Shown: positions 28,951-36,668 of the stretch, piece after piece | Layout of the letters: each line of letters begins with the position of its first letter | Position numbering within the stretch: the first letter of the stretch is position 1 | Assembly (NCBI RefSeq): GCF_900215375.1 | Contig: NZ_OBEF01000001.1 | Span: 248,001 to 312,000 of the forward strand | Direction: 5' to 3' | Length of the DNA stretch: 64,000 bases | Source: Enterobacter sp. CC120223-11 | GTDB lineage: Bacteria; Pseudomonadota; Gammaproteobacteria; Enterobacterales; Enterobacteriaceae | The notes under the pieces: model-generated | The model's database searches: none | What the model saw: the letters and a program-made list of their open reading frames with translations, nothing else | Told to the model about the DNA's origin: nothing | Made by a program: the position numbers and the translations under genes

Positions 28951-29759
28951 TGGAACGCTATGACAACCTGTTTACTGAGCTGAAAAACCGCAAGGAAGGC
29001 GCGTTTGTTCCCTTCGTGACCCTGGGCGATCCGAACCCGGAACAGTCGCTGAAAATCATTGATACGCTGATTGAAGCGGGCGCCGACGCGCTGGAGCTGG
29101 GTATTCCGTTCTCCGATCCGCTGGCCGACGGCCCGACCATCCAGAGCGCCACGCTGCGTGCGTTTGCCTCCGGCGTCACCGTGGCCCAGTGTTTTGAAAT
29201 GCTGGCGACGATTCGCCAGAAGCACCCGACCATTCCCATTGGCCTGCTGATGTACGCCAACCTGGTCTTCAGCCGCGGCATTGACCACTTCTACGCCGAA
29301 TGCGAGCGCGTGGGCGTGGATTCTGTACTGGTCGCTGACGTCCCGGTGGAAGAGTCCGCCGAATTCCGTCAGGCGGCAATGCGCCATAACATCGCGCCGA
29401 TCTTCATCTGCCCGCCAAACGCCGATGATGAACTGCTGCGCCAGATTGCCTCTCACGGTCGCGGTTACACCTACCTGCTTTCGCGTGCTGGCGTGACGGG
29501 AGCAGAAAACAAGGCTGCCCTTCCACTGCATCATCTGATTGAAAAACTGAGCGAATACAATGCCGCCCCGCCGCTTCAGGGCTTTGGTATTTCCGCGCCG
29601 GACCAGGTGACCGCCGCCATTGGCGCAGGTGCCGCTGGGGCGATCTCCGGCTCAGCCATCGTCAAAATTATTGAGAAGAACGTCGATAATCACCCGGCCA
29701 TGCTGGCCGAGCTGAAAACCTTCGTGCAGAACATGAAAGCCGCGACCCGCAGCGCATAA
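28950..29759 (+). CDS. trpA: Tryptophan synthase alpha chain
   Basis: 269 residues (E. coli 268). Cleaves indole-3-glycerol phosphate to indole and glyceraldehyde-3-phosphate; catalytic Glu49 ([11 protein letters not shown]) and Asp60 (DPLAD) are in place. Last gene of the operon, followed five bases later by the operon terminator. Confidence 0.98.
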   Translation: MERYDNLFTELKNRKEGAFVPFVTLGDPNPEQSLKIIDTLIEAGADALELGIPFSDPLADGPTIQSATLRAFASGVTVAQCFEMLATIRQKHPTIPIGLLMYANLVFSRGIDHFYAECERVGVDSVLVADVPVEESAEFRQAAMRHNIAPIFICPPNADDELLRQIASHGRGYTYLLSRAGVTGAENKAALPLHHLIEKLSEYNAAPPLQGFGISAPDQVTAAIGAGAAGAISGSAIVKIIEKNVDNHPAMLAELKTFVQNMKAATRSA

Positions 29760-29764
29760 CTCGC

Positions 29765-29797
29765 CGCCGTCTGGCTTAGCGGTCAGACGGCGCTTTT
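29765..29797 (+). terminator. trp operon terminator, lying over the 3' end of the marR-type gene
   Basis: CGCCGTCTG (29765-29773) pairs with CAGACGGCG (29784-29792), followed by CTTTTC. The 3' half of the hairpin is also coding sequence for the last residues of the convergent MarR-family gene, whose stop is at 29776-29778. Confidence 0.8.
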
Positions 29798-30246
29798 CTC
29801 TTCACGCTTTCAGCGTATTGCCGCACCAGGCGAAAAAGAGCCTTCACATCCTGTTCCTGCCAGTCGGCAAAAATAGCATTCATCAGCCTCTGCCTTGCAC
29901 CGTCAATAGCGGCCGTCAGCGCTTTGCCCTGTTCAGATAGCGTCACTTCGCTGATTCGCTTATCCCGCTCGGCAGGCTGCTTCTGCGCCAGCCCCTGCTC
30001 CTGTAATTTCTTCACCTGTCGGCTGACCGTGGTGTAGTCTCGCCCGAGACTTTCTGCCAGTTCCACCACGCCAACCGGGCCGTAGCGGCCAATCGCCACC
30101 AGCAGCGGAAAAAGCGCCTGATCCAGCTTCACACCTGCTGCCGTCAGCAGCGTTTCATCGCGCTTCGGCTGATTCATCACGCTCAGGACGTCTAACAGCG
30201 CGCCATGAAAATCGGTCACGTCATATTTATTATGTGCATCTTGCAT
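29776..30246 (-). CDS. MarR-family transcriptional regulator
   Basis: 156 residues from ATG 30246 (MQDAHNKYDVTDFHG). Winged helix region VELAESLGRDYTTVSRQVKKLQEQGL followed by the wing AERDKRISEVTLSEQG, both classic MarR signatures. Likely a repressor of the divergent oxidoreductase gene, released by a small aromatic or reactive compound. An in-frame extension to 30354 would overlap the divergent gene and cross the operator, so I rejected it. It occupies the place of yciFEG in E. coli. Confidence 0.88.
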   Translation of the reverse strand: MQDAHNKYDVTDFHGALLDVLSVMNQPKRDETLLTAAGVKLDQALFPLLVAIGRYGPVGVVELAESLGRDYTTVSRQVKKLQEQGLAQKQPAERDKRISEVTLSEQGKALTAAIDGARQRLMNAIFADWQEQDVKALFRLVRQYAESVKRKAPSDR

Positions 30247-30302
30247 GTATTTTCTCACTGGCGTAGAGTGGCCCCAATTAATTATGTGCATTTTACACAT
30301 AA
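30229..30302. promoter_or_regulatory. Candidate MarR operator region with repeated ATTATGTGCAT
   Basis: The 11-mer ATTATGTGCAT occurs at 30229-30239 and again at 30281-30291, 52 bases apart. The second copy is part of the inverted repeat TTATGTG-N7-CACATAA (30282-30302). The first lies inside the first codons of the regulator, the second between the divergent genes. Autoregulation is inferred. Confidence 0.55.
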
Positions 30303-30323
30303 AAAGCCTTCCGGAGAAATCAG

Positions 30324-31271
30324 ATGAAAGCAGCCGTCGTATTTGACCCTTCACGGGCCCCCGTTTATGCAGATTTTGCCGAGCCCGTCGCCGCTGAAAA
30401 TCAGCGGCTGATTCAGGTCACCGCCTCGGCGATTAGCCACGTGGTGAAAAGCCGTGCTTCAGGTAAGCACTACAGCTTTGACGGCACGCTGCCGTTTATT
30501 GCCGGTATTGACGGCACTGGCGTGACTGACGGCGGGCAGCGCGTCTATTTCGTGTTCCCGCCAACGCCCTGGGGAAGCATGGCACAATACGCTGCGGTCG
30601 ATGTCGCCCACTGCCTGCCGCTGCCTGAAGGGCTGGATGATGCCACCGCCGCCGCAATGGCGAATCCAGGCATGTCGGCCTGGGCCGCGCTGGTCCATCG
30701 CGCCGGGTTTAAGGCAGGCGAAACCGTGCTGATCAACGGTGCCACCGGCAGCGCCGGGCGGTTGGCAGCGCAAATTGCCCGCTATCTTGGCGCGAAAAAA
30801 ATCATCGCAACCGGGCGCAATGCCCAGGCGCTGGCCTCACTTAACGTAGATGCTGCCGTCCTGCTGACGGCGGATGACAGTAAACTGACGCAAACCCTGG
30901 CGGCACATGCCGCGAAACAGATTGATGTGGTGATTGATTATCTGTGGGGGAACAGCGCCGAAAAGCTGCTGAAAGCCCTGGCGAAGCATTCGCCAGGCAC
31001 CACGCCGGTACGCTATGTTCAGGTAGGATCGCTGTCCGCTCAGGAAATTTCTCTGCCGGGCGCCGTGCTGCGCTCCTCGCCCATTCAGCTGATGGGGAGC
31101 GGGATCGGCAGCCTTTCACTGCCCGCGCTGGTGCAGGCCACCGGTGAGATGCTCAACGCCGCCGTTGCAGGCCACTTTACGGTTGCCCATCGCGCTGTGC
31201 CACTGGCCGACGTGGCTCAGGCCTGGACACAGGATGACAGCCAGAACCGGACCGTTTTTATGGTGAGCTAA
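30324..31271 (+). CDS. Zinc-independent MDR-family oxidoreductase (quinone oxidoreductase type)
   Basis: 315 residues of the medium-chain dehydrogenase/reductase family. The NADP-binding motif is NGATGSAGRLAAQ at about residue 138; the catalytic zinc cysteines of alcohol dehydrogenases are absent. N-terminal MKAAVVFDPSRAPVYADF is typical of this group. Probable NAD(P)H-dependent reduction of quinones or reactive carbonyls. Divergent from the marR-type gene, a common repressor/target pair. GGAGAAATCAG precedes the ATG. Substrate unknown. Confidence 0.85.
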   Translation: MKAAVVFDPSRAPVYADFAEPVAAENQRLIQVTASAISHVVKSRASGKHYSFDGTLPFIAGIDGTGVTDGGQRVYFVFPPTPWGSMAQYAAVDVAHCLPLPEGLDDATAAAMANPGMSAWAALVHRAGFKAGETVLINGATGSAGRLAAQIARYLGAKKIIATGRNAQALASLNVDAAVLLTADDSKLTQTLAAHAAKQIDVVIDYLWGNSAEKLLKALAKHSPGTTPVRYVQVGSLSAQEISLPGAVLRSSPIQLMGSGIGSLSLPALVQATGEMLNAAVAGHFTVAHRAVPLADVAQAWTQDDSQNRTVFMVS

Positions 31272-31324
31272 CATCCCCAAAAAAGAAGGGGTTGAACTTC
31301 TTAATGAGAAGTATTATCTTTCTC

Positions 31325-31421
31325 AACACCGAATAGTTGAGCAAATCACTCAGGTATTCGGTACGACATTGCTCACATTGCTTCCAGTATTATTTGCCCG
31401 CCTTGCGCGGGCTTTTTTTTT
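31325..31421 (+). ncRNA. Candidate Hfq-type small RNA
   Basis: About 97 bases between two convergent genes. A -10-like TATTAT is at 31312-31317. The putative RNA starts AACACCGAATAG, forms a hairpin in which ACCGAATA (31328-31335) pairs with TATTCGGT (31355-31362) with an inner TGAG/CTCA stem, then has about 33 unpaired bases, then a terminator GCCCGC-N5-GCGGGC with nine T residues. This is the usual anatomy of an Hfq-dependent sRNA. I do not recognise it as a named RNA. It could instead be only the 3' end of the oxidoreductase message. Confidence 0.5.
31396..31421 (+). terminator. Strong intrinsic terminator before the dgcZ 3' end
   Basis: GCCCGC (31396-31401) pairs with GCGGGC (31407-31412), followed by nine T residues. 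It works only on the plus strand and ends the oxidoreductase message and/or the candidate small RNA. Confidence 0.88.
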
Positions 31422-31426
31422 GCACT

Positions 31427-32323
31427 TCAGCATCGCACCTGGCTCACGTTCAGGCTTTGATCGACAAACATGCAGCGATTTCTGCCACTCTGCTTGCCAC
31501 GATACATAGCGGAATCTGCGCGTTCCAGGACCCGATGCAACGTTTCCCCCTGATGCGCTCGTGTCAGGCCTGATGTGACGGTGATCGACAGGTGTTCATT
31601 GCCCAGCCTGATACGGTGAGAGGCAATGGCCTCATTAATACGAAGCCCTGCACGGCAGGCATCCCGATCGTTTCTCGCCTTAAGCACGGTGATGAACTCC
31701 TCGCCACCAAAACGGTAGGACGGCTCATAGCTGCGGGTACTTTCACGCAGCTTCAGGGCCAGCGCTCGCAGCACAGAATCCCCCGCCAAATGCCCCCAGG
31801 TATCGTTCACGCGCTTAAAATGATCGACATCCATAATCAGCACATAGATATGGTCGCCATCCTCTTCCGGGATATGGCGGCCGAAGGATTCATCGAGAAT
31901 ACGGCGCAGCGGCAGGCCCGTCAGCGCATCGTAGCCGCTGCGCAGCTGTAGCAGGTGCCGCTGCCAGGCGGTAATGGCCTCACTCAGTCCCTGCAGCGCC
32001 TGGCTGAACGCGTCGAACAGCGGCAGTTTAACGTCACCGTCAATGATGGAAGTAACCAGTTCACGGCAGATATCATGCATCTCTTCATGGCGCAGAGAAA
32101 TGGCCAGAGAGAATCCCCTGTCCTCTGAGTTTTCACTCAGATAGCCGTTGATCCAGCGACCAAACCGACAAAAATTATGCGCCGACCTGCGGGTGATGTC
32201 CGGCTGTTCGCTTTCGCGCACGGAAATATAGCGAAAGACTTCCACCAGCCACTGATAATGCGCCTCCACGGCCCCATTAAGATCGGCGATCAAGGTATCG
32301 ATCTCATGAAGTTTCTTGCTCAT
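31427..32323 (-). CDS. dgcZ: Zinc-sensing diguanylate cyclase DgcZ
   Basis: 298 residues. The N-terminal CZB domain keeps the zinc ligands His22, Cys52, His79 and His83 at exactly the E. coli DgcZ (YdeH) positions; the C-terminal GGDEF domain has the active motif RFGGEEF and DALTGLPLRR at its start. DgcZ makes cyclic di-GMP, is inhibited by zinc and raises poly-GlcNAc production in E. coli. The leader contains ACAGGA overlapping the AGGAGG ribosome site, like the CsrA-regulated E. coli gene. In E. coli the gene lies elsewhere. Convergent with the oxidoreductase. Confidence 0.92.
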   Translation of the reverse strand: MSKKLHEIDTLIADLNGAVEAHYQWLVEVFRYISVRESEQPDITRRSAHNFCRFGRWINGYLSENSEDRGFSLAISLRHEEMHDICRELVTSIIDGDVKLPLFDAFSQALQGLSEAITAWQRHLLQLRSGYDALTGLPLRRILDESFGRHIPEEDGDHIYVLIMDVDHFKRVNDTWGHLAGDSVLRALALKLRESTRSYEPSYRFGGEEFITVLKARNDRDACRAGLRINEAIASHRIRLGNEHLSITVTSGLTRAHQGETLHRVLERADSAMYRGKQSGRNRCMFVDQSLNVSQVRC

Positions 32324-32329
32324 GGAACC

Positions 32330-32341
32330 TCCTGTTCCCTT
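32330..32341 (-). promoter_or_regulatory. Candidate CsrA site over the dgcZ ribosome-binding site
   Basis: On the minus strand the leader reads GAAGGGAACAGGAGGTTCC just before the ATG. ACAGGA (32335-32330) fits the CsrA core and sits in the Shine-Dalgarno sequence, with a second GGA-type motif (AGGGAA) just upstream. CsrA represses E. coli ydeH/dgcZ; conservation here is inferred. Confidence 0.4.
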
Positions 32342-32452
32342 CGCGAATAAGCCACCTGAGACTAGCAGGCAAAACTTACAGAAACGTAAAGTGAAGACAA
32401 ATCAGAGGAACCACTGAGGCCTGATAATTGTGGGGAATGTTGCAGAGAAATA

Positions 32453-32476
32453 AACGCCGACAGGATGGTCGGCGTT
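32453..32476 (-). terminator. Terminator of the Ysc84-type lipoprotein gene
   Basis: AACGCCGAC (32453-32461) pairs with GTCGGCGTT (32468-32476); on the minus strand TTATTTCTC follows. It starts 7 bases after the gene's stop. Confidence 0.8.
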
Positions 32477-32483
32477 AGCATGA

Positions 32484-33071
32484 TTATTTATTGAGGTCGG
32501 CATCCGGCCAGTATTTATAGCCGTTGATCATTGCCTGGGCGGCCAGACCTTTTTCGGTCATTTCATAGACGCTGACCTTCGACGCCAGCGATTTAGTGTC
32601 CGTCGGAACGGCGCTTGCTGAAGCCCCGGTGCCCGCACCTTTGTCGTCATACTTCGCCGCAGCATTGGCGTCTGCGCCCACCACGTAGCCATCCGTCACA
32701 AACTTGTTCAGGGATTTTGCGTCGTGGAAGACAATTACCGTGCTGAGCTGTTTAATCCCAATGCCGAGGCCCGCACCGCCCTGCGCCATTTTCATATAAG
32801 TATCTTTGCCGCTGTGTGAATCCCTGACTACGCCATAACCGCTGCCCAGACCGAAGACAAAAATCTTGCTGCTGTTGCTGGAAAAGACCGCATAACCGGT
32901 TGAGTGCTGAATATCGCTGCGGGCTTCGGGGTGTAAATTATAGAGTTGCGACAGTGTGTCGGTGCGCATTTGTTTGATCGTGGCACGCTGTTCATTGGCG
33001 GTATCGCCTTTGGCACTACAGCCTGCAATCGCCAGAGCGGAAATAAGAAACAGGGATTTATAGTTCATCAT
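32484..33071 (-). CDS. Ysc84/lipid-binding family lipoprotein
   Basis: 195 residues. Signal peptide with lipobox ALAIAGC near residue 18 and Ser at +2, so probably an outer-membrane lipoprotein. The body shows the Ysc84 (SYLF) domain pattern: GYAVFSSNSSKIFVFGLGSGYGVV, then GAGLGIGIKQLSTVIVFHDAKSLNKF. Bacterial members have no settled role. ATG at 33071, with a second ATG directly after; either may be used. Monocistronic, between dgcZ and ompW. Confidence 0.82.
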   Translation of the reverse strand: MMNYKSLFLISALAIAGCSAKGDTANEQRATIKQMRTDTLSQLYNLHPEARSDIQHSTGYAVFSSNSSKIFVFGLGSGYGVVRDSHSGKDTYMKMAQGGAGLGIGIKQLSTVIVFHDAKSLNKFVTDGYVVGADANAAAKYDDKGAGTGASASAVPTDTKSLASKVSVYEMTEKGLAAQAMINGYKYWPDADLNK

Positions 33072-33190
33072 CAGTATCTGCGTTTAATTATCGAGCGGCA
33101 TATTCTAGGGAGAACGCAGAGAGATGCGAGAGACGTGGTCAGAACAACTGTAAGGAATTTATTTATAAATTTCCGTCGGTTACTTAATAA

Positions 33191-33215
33191 AGAGTGGCCG
33201 ACACACGGCCACTCT
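33191..33215 (-). terminator. ompW terminator
   Basis: AGAGTGGCCG (33191-33200) pairs perfectly with CGGCCACTCT (33206-33215) around ACACA, 9 bases beyond the ompW stop. Confidence 0.78.
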
Positions 33216-33223
33216 GTGCAGAC

Positions 33224-33874
33224 TCAGAAACGGTAACCCGCAGAGAACATAAACACCCACGGATCGATACGCACTTTATCATTATAGTTCTGCGCCGGGA
33301 GCACCGAGCCATCAGACTTGTATCGCGCTTTGGTGTCGATATCCATATACCAGACGGAGGCGTTCAGCAGCCAGTCACGGTTAATGAGATAATCCACGCC
33401 CACCTGCCCGGCCACGCCCCAGGAATCCTTCAGGCTCAGATCGGAAAGGCCTGCGTCGTCGCCGGTGTCATTGAATTTCTCATCAAAGAAGGTGGTGTAG
33501 TTCACCCCGACGCCCACGTAAGGACGGAATTTACTGGTGGCCTCACCGAAGTACCACTGCGCCATTAATGTCGGCGGAAGCTGATGCACGGTGGCAATAT
33601 CGCCCGTCGCGCCGGTGCCAATCTTATGGCGGAACGGCGTGGCGGCCAGCAACTCAACGCCGATATTATCGGTCGCCATGTAGGTAAAGGTCAGGCCTAA
33701 CTGAGTGTTATTGCTGACGTTGAAGCCATTGAGGCTGCCGAGGGTGCCGTTGGCGCCTTCCGTTGGTCTGACGGTAGCCGTCCCCGCACGAATAAAGAAT
33801 TCTCCCGCTTCATGCGCCCAGGCCCCGCCCGAGATACTGCCTAAAACCAGCGCTGCCAATGCTAACTTTTTCAT
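33224..33874 (-). CDS. ompW: Outer membrane protein W
   Basis: 216 residues. Signal peptide MKKLALAALVLGSISGGAWA, then the eight-stranded beta-barrel starting HEAGEFFIRAG and ending in FSAGYRF with the terminal Phe needed for barrel insertion. Conserved WYMDIDT and KFRPYVGVG. OmpW has a narrow hydrophobic channel and is a colicin S4 receptor in E. coli. The ATG at 33874 has AGGAG five to nine bases upstream; a GTG two codons earlier lies too close to it. A FNR-like site lies upstream. Confidence 0.96.
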   Translation of the reverse strand: MKKLALAALVLGSISGGAWAHEAGEFFIRAGTATVRPTEGANGTLGSLNGFNVSNNTQLGLTFTYMATDNIGVELLAATPFRHKIGTGATGDIATVHQLPPTLMAQWYFGEATSKFRPYVGVGVNYTTFFDEKFNDTGDDAGLSDLSLKDSWGVAGQVGVDYLINRDWLLNASVWYMDIDTKARYKSDGSVLPAQNYNDKVRIDPWVFMFSAGYRF

Positions 33875-33976
33875 ATCCACTCCTTCGTTATGGTTTTATA
33901 AGCGCGCTGAATATACCCACAAAAGAGTAAAAACGATCCAACTCAGATCACATTCAACTCTGAGATTTAACATTTA

Positions 33977-33990
33977 TTGATCTGGATTAA
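33977..33990. promoter_or_regulatory. FNR-like site upstream of ompW
   Basis: TTGATCTGGATTAA differs from the FNR consensus TTGAT-N4-ATCAA at one position. It lies about 110 bases upstream of the ompW start codon. ompW is FNR-activated in E. coli. Confidence 0.45.
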
Positions 33991-34228
33991 TTTTTATCCT
34001 CTGACTTAACCACCTTAAAACATGCTCACATCAATTTTCGCCACTGGCTGCGCCCTTCGCAGTCATTTAACCTGCAGGGAATTGGGGCATGCCTTGCGGA
34101 CCATCGTTTTGGCTTACCGCGCCTTTACAAAGATATGCTTTTCCATACAGGTGTTGATGCTGCCACTTTTGCGTTGGCTGAGTTACAATTGCCGGCTTAT
34201 TCATACCAGCCAGACTCAAGGAGAGTGC

Positions 34229-34972
34229 ATGTCTATCACGGCTAAGTCGGTTTACCGTGACACGGGTAATTTTTTTCGCAATCAGTTCGTTACGATCCTA
34301 CTGATTGCACTGTTATGTGCGTTTATCACGGTGGTGCTTGGCCATGCGTTCTCACCGAGCGACGAGCAGTTAGCAATCCTGAAAGAAGGCGATAACCTCG
34401 CGGGCAGCGCGGGCCTGTTTGAACTGGTGCAAAACATGACGCCTGAGCAGCAGCAAATTCTGCTGCGGGCTTCTGCGGCATCCACATTTTCCGGGCTGAT
34501 TGGCAACGCCATTCTCGCCGGTGGCGTACTGCTGTTGATTCAGATGATCTCCGCCGGGCAGCGCGTCAGTGCCCTGCGTGCGATTGGTGCCAGCGCACCG
34601 GTTCTGCCGAAACTGTTACTTCTCATCTTCATTACCACTTTCCTGGTACAGATGGGCGTGATGTTGGTGGTGGTGCCGGGCGTTCTGCTGGCTATCGTGC
34701 TGGCCTTTGCGCCGATCATGCTGGTGCAGGATAAAATGGGGATCTTCGCCTCAATGCGCAGCAGCATGCGTCTGGCGTGGAGCAATATGCGCCTGGTCGC
34801 CACCCCGGTAATGGCGTGGCTGCTGGCGAAAACCGCGCTGCTGATGTTCGCCCCGAACTTTGCCGTGTTGACGCCAAACGTTGGCGCGGTGGTGGTGAAC
34901 TGCATCAGCAACCTCATTTCTGCGTTGTTGCTGATCTATTTATTCCGCCTGTATATGCTTATTCGTAACTGA
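34229..34972 (+). CDS. yciC: UPF0259 membrane protein YciC
   Basis: 247 residues, the E. coli length, with about six membrane helices (for example [19 protein letters not shown] and [20 protein letters not shown]). N-terminus [20 protein letters not shown] matches YciC. Function unknown. ATG 34229 has AAGGAGA upstream; the frame is open for 69 more codons but without homology. Upstream of yciB-yciA, as in E. coli. Confidence 0.94.
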   Translation: MSITAKSVYRDTGNFFRNQFVTILLIALLCAFITVVLGHAFSPSDEQLAILKEGDNLAGSAGLFELVQNMTPEQQQILLRASAASTFSGLIGNAILAGGVLLLIQMISAGQRVSALRAIGASAPVLPKLLLLIFITTFLVQMGVMLVVVPGVLLAIVLAFAPIMLVQDKMGIFASMRSSMRLAWSNMRLVATPVMAWLLAKTALLMFAPNFAVLTPNVGAVVVNCISNLISALLLIYLFRLYMLIRN

Positions 34973-34981
34973 TCCCCTTAA

Positions 34982-35000
34982 GGCCCGGCGAACCCGGGCC
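34982..35000 (+). other. Intercistronic hairpin between yciC and yciB
   Basis: GGCCCGG (34982-34988) pairs with CCGGGCC (34994-35000). There is no T-run after it, so it is more likely an mRNA-stabilising or attenuating element than a full terminator. Confidence 0.4.
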
Positions 35001-35024
35001 GTTACTGAAAGACGGAACCAATGT

Positions 35025-35564
35025 ATGAAGCAGTTTCTGGATTTTTTACCGCTGGTGGTCTTCTTTGCTTTCTATAAGCTTTACGACATCTACGCGGCCA
35101 CTACAGCATTGATCGTTGCCACCGCCATCGTGCTGATTTATAGCTGGGTGCGCTATCGTAAGGTGGAGAAAATGGCGCTGATCACCTTTGTGATTGTCGC
35201 GCTGTTCGGGGGCCTGACGCTCTTCTTCCATAATGATGAATTTATCAAATGGAAAGTCACCGTGATTTATGGCCTGTTCGCCCTCGCCCTGCTGTTCAGC
35301 CAGTGGGTGATGAAGAAGCCGTTGATTCAGCGCATGCTGGGCAAAGAGCTCACGCTGCCGCAGTTCGTGTGGTCGCGCCTTAACGTCGCGTGGGCGCTGT
35401 TCTTTATTGTGTGCGGGCTGGCGAATATCTACATCGCCTTCTGGCTGCCGCAGAACATCTGGGTCAACTTCAAAGTGTTCGGCCTGACCGCCCTGACCCT
35501 GATTTTCACGCTGCTAAGCGGCGTGTATATCTACCGCCATATGCCGCAGGACGACAGTAAATGA
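35025..35564 (+). CDS. yciB: Intracellular septation protein A (IspA family, YciB)
   Basis: 179 residues, the E. coli length. Five or so membrane helices; N-terminus [29 protein letters not shown] is characteristic. YciB interacts with cell elongation and division proteins and with DcrB in envelope homeostasis. Stop overlaps the yciA start (ATGA). ATG 35025 is used; another ATG four bases upstream is out of frame. Confidence 0.95.
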   Translation: MKQFLDFLPLVVFFAFYKLYDIYAATTALIVATAIVLIYSWVRYRKVEKMALITFVIVALFGGLTLFFHNDEFIKWKVTVIYGLFALALLFSQWVMKKPLIQRMLGKELTLPQFVWSRLNVAWALFFIVCGLANIYIAFWLPQNIWVNFKVFGLTALTLIFTLLSGVYIYRHMPQDDSK

Positions 35565-35959
35565 GTCACAGCAGTGAAGCACCGGTTGGTGATTTAGTTC
35601 TGCGTACGCTGGCTATGCCTGCGGACACCAACGCCAACGGTGATATTTTTGGCGGCTGGATCATGTCGCAGATGGATCTTGGCGGCGCAATTATGGCCAA
35701 AGAGATTGCTCAGGGTCGCGTCGTTACGGTGCGAGTAGACGGTATGACCTTCCTGCGCCCGGTCGCAGTGGGTGACGTAGTGTGCTGCTATGCCCGCTGC
35801 ACAAAACGTGGCACATCGTCGATCACGGTCAATATTGAAGTGTGGGTGAAGAAAGTGTCGTCCGAGCCTATCGGCCAGCGCTATAAGGCTACAGAAGCGC
35901 TGTTTATCTATGTCGCGGTAGACAGCGAAGGCAAACCAAGGCCTTTCCCTAAGCCCTGA
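35561..35959 (+). CDS. yciA: Acyl-CoA thioesterase YciA
   Basis: 132 residues, hot-dog fold. The catalytic Asp and its surroundings are in [19 protein letters not shown]. Hydrolyses a broad range of acyl-CoAs in the cytosol. Translationally coupled to yciB. In E. coli the next gene is tonB; here it is yniB, marking a rearrangement boundary. Confidence 0.95.
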   Translation: MSHSSEAPVGDLVLRTLAMPADTNANGDIFGGWIMSQMDLGGAIMAKEIAQGRVVTVRVDGMTFLRPVAVGDVVCCYARCTKRGTSSITVNIEVWVKKVSSEPIGQRYKATEALFIYVAVDSEGKPRPFPKP

Positions 35960-35966
35960 AAACACG

Positions 35967-35994
35967 GCCCGGCCAGCAATGACCGGGCTTTTTT
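35967..35994. terminator. Terminator after yciA (also faces yniB)
   Basis: GCCCGG (35967-35972) pairs with CCGGGC (35983-35988), followed by six T residues on the plus strand. Confidence 0.82.
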
Positions 35995-35995
35995 A

Positions 35996-36532
35996 TTACA
36001 GAAAGCCCAGCAGCTTAAAGAAGAAGTATCCCGCCACTATCACAATCACCGGCAGCACGTAGAGAGGGAAAATCTGCAAAAAAATGGTGTGGCGTGGCAC
36101 GACAATTTTCGCGTCAATCTGCTCTTTCGTCAGACCTTCCGGCCCCTTCGCCTGCTCCAGAATCAGCTGATCCTGCACACCTTCACGTAAATACTTGGCC
36201 TGGCGGCTCATCCGCGCCCCGGAAGCTTGTAGCGCAAGGCCGACAAACACCAGCGCGAAGATTATCCAGAAGCCAATATTCAGGCTGTGGTGAAAGTCCG
36301 GCAGCGGTGAGTTGTACCAGAAGAAGTTCAGAAACGGCGTGTTGAAGCGGATCATTTCGATCATCACGTGGGCGAAATCAAGAAGCACGGCGTCGATGCC
36401 CGGCTGCTTTTCGCTGTGCTCAAACATAAATTTGAACAGTGAGATAAGTGTTGAAATCACGGCAGGAATGAAGATAACCCAGCCTAAAATGCGTTTCAGT
36501 ATGGCAATGCGTCCAGCTTGTTGATACGTCAT
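35996..36532 (-). CDS. yniB: Inner-membrane protein YniB
   Basis: 178 residues, same as E. coli YniB (MTYQQAGRIAILKRILGWVIF, then NTPFLNFFWYNSPLP). About three to four membrane helices. Function unknown. Divergent from hxpB, as in E. coli. Its 3' end abuts yciA, from which it is separated in E. coli by a large map distance. Confidence 0.94.
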   Translation of the reverse strand: MTYQQAGRIAILKRILGWVIFIPAVISTLISLFKFMFEHSEKQPGIDAVLLDFAHVMIEMIRFNTPFLNFFWYNSPLPDFHHSLNIGFWIIFALVFVGLALQASGARMSRQAKYLREGVQDQLILEQAKGPEGLTKEQIDAKIVVPRHTIFLQIFPLYVLPVIVIVAGYFFFKLLGFL

Positions 36533-36668
36533 GGATTCCCCTTGTTCAGACGCGCTGATGATACGCTGTAAGTCTACCCTGAGATACGCCTTTTCGCCTG
36601 CGCTTTAAAAGCGATATGGTGTAGGATGAAGCCGTATCTCTGGCCTCTAACTTTACAGGAGTTGCATT

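Noticed and set aside
31293-31326. Sigma-E promoter for the small RNA candidate (TGAACTT ... TCTCAA)
   Set aside because: The spacing of 21 bases is too long for sigma-E.
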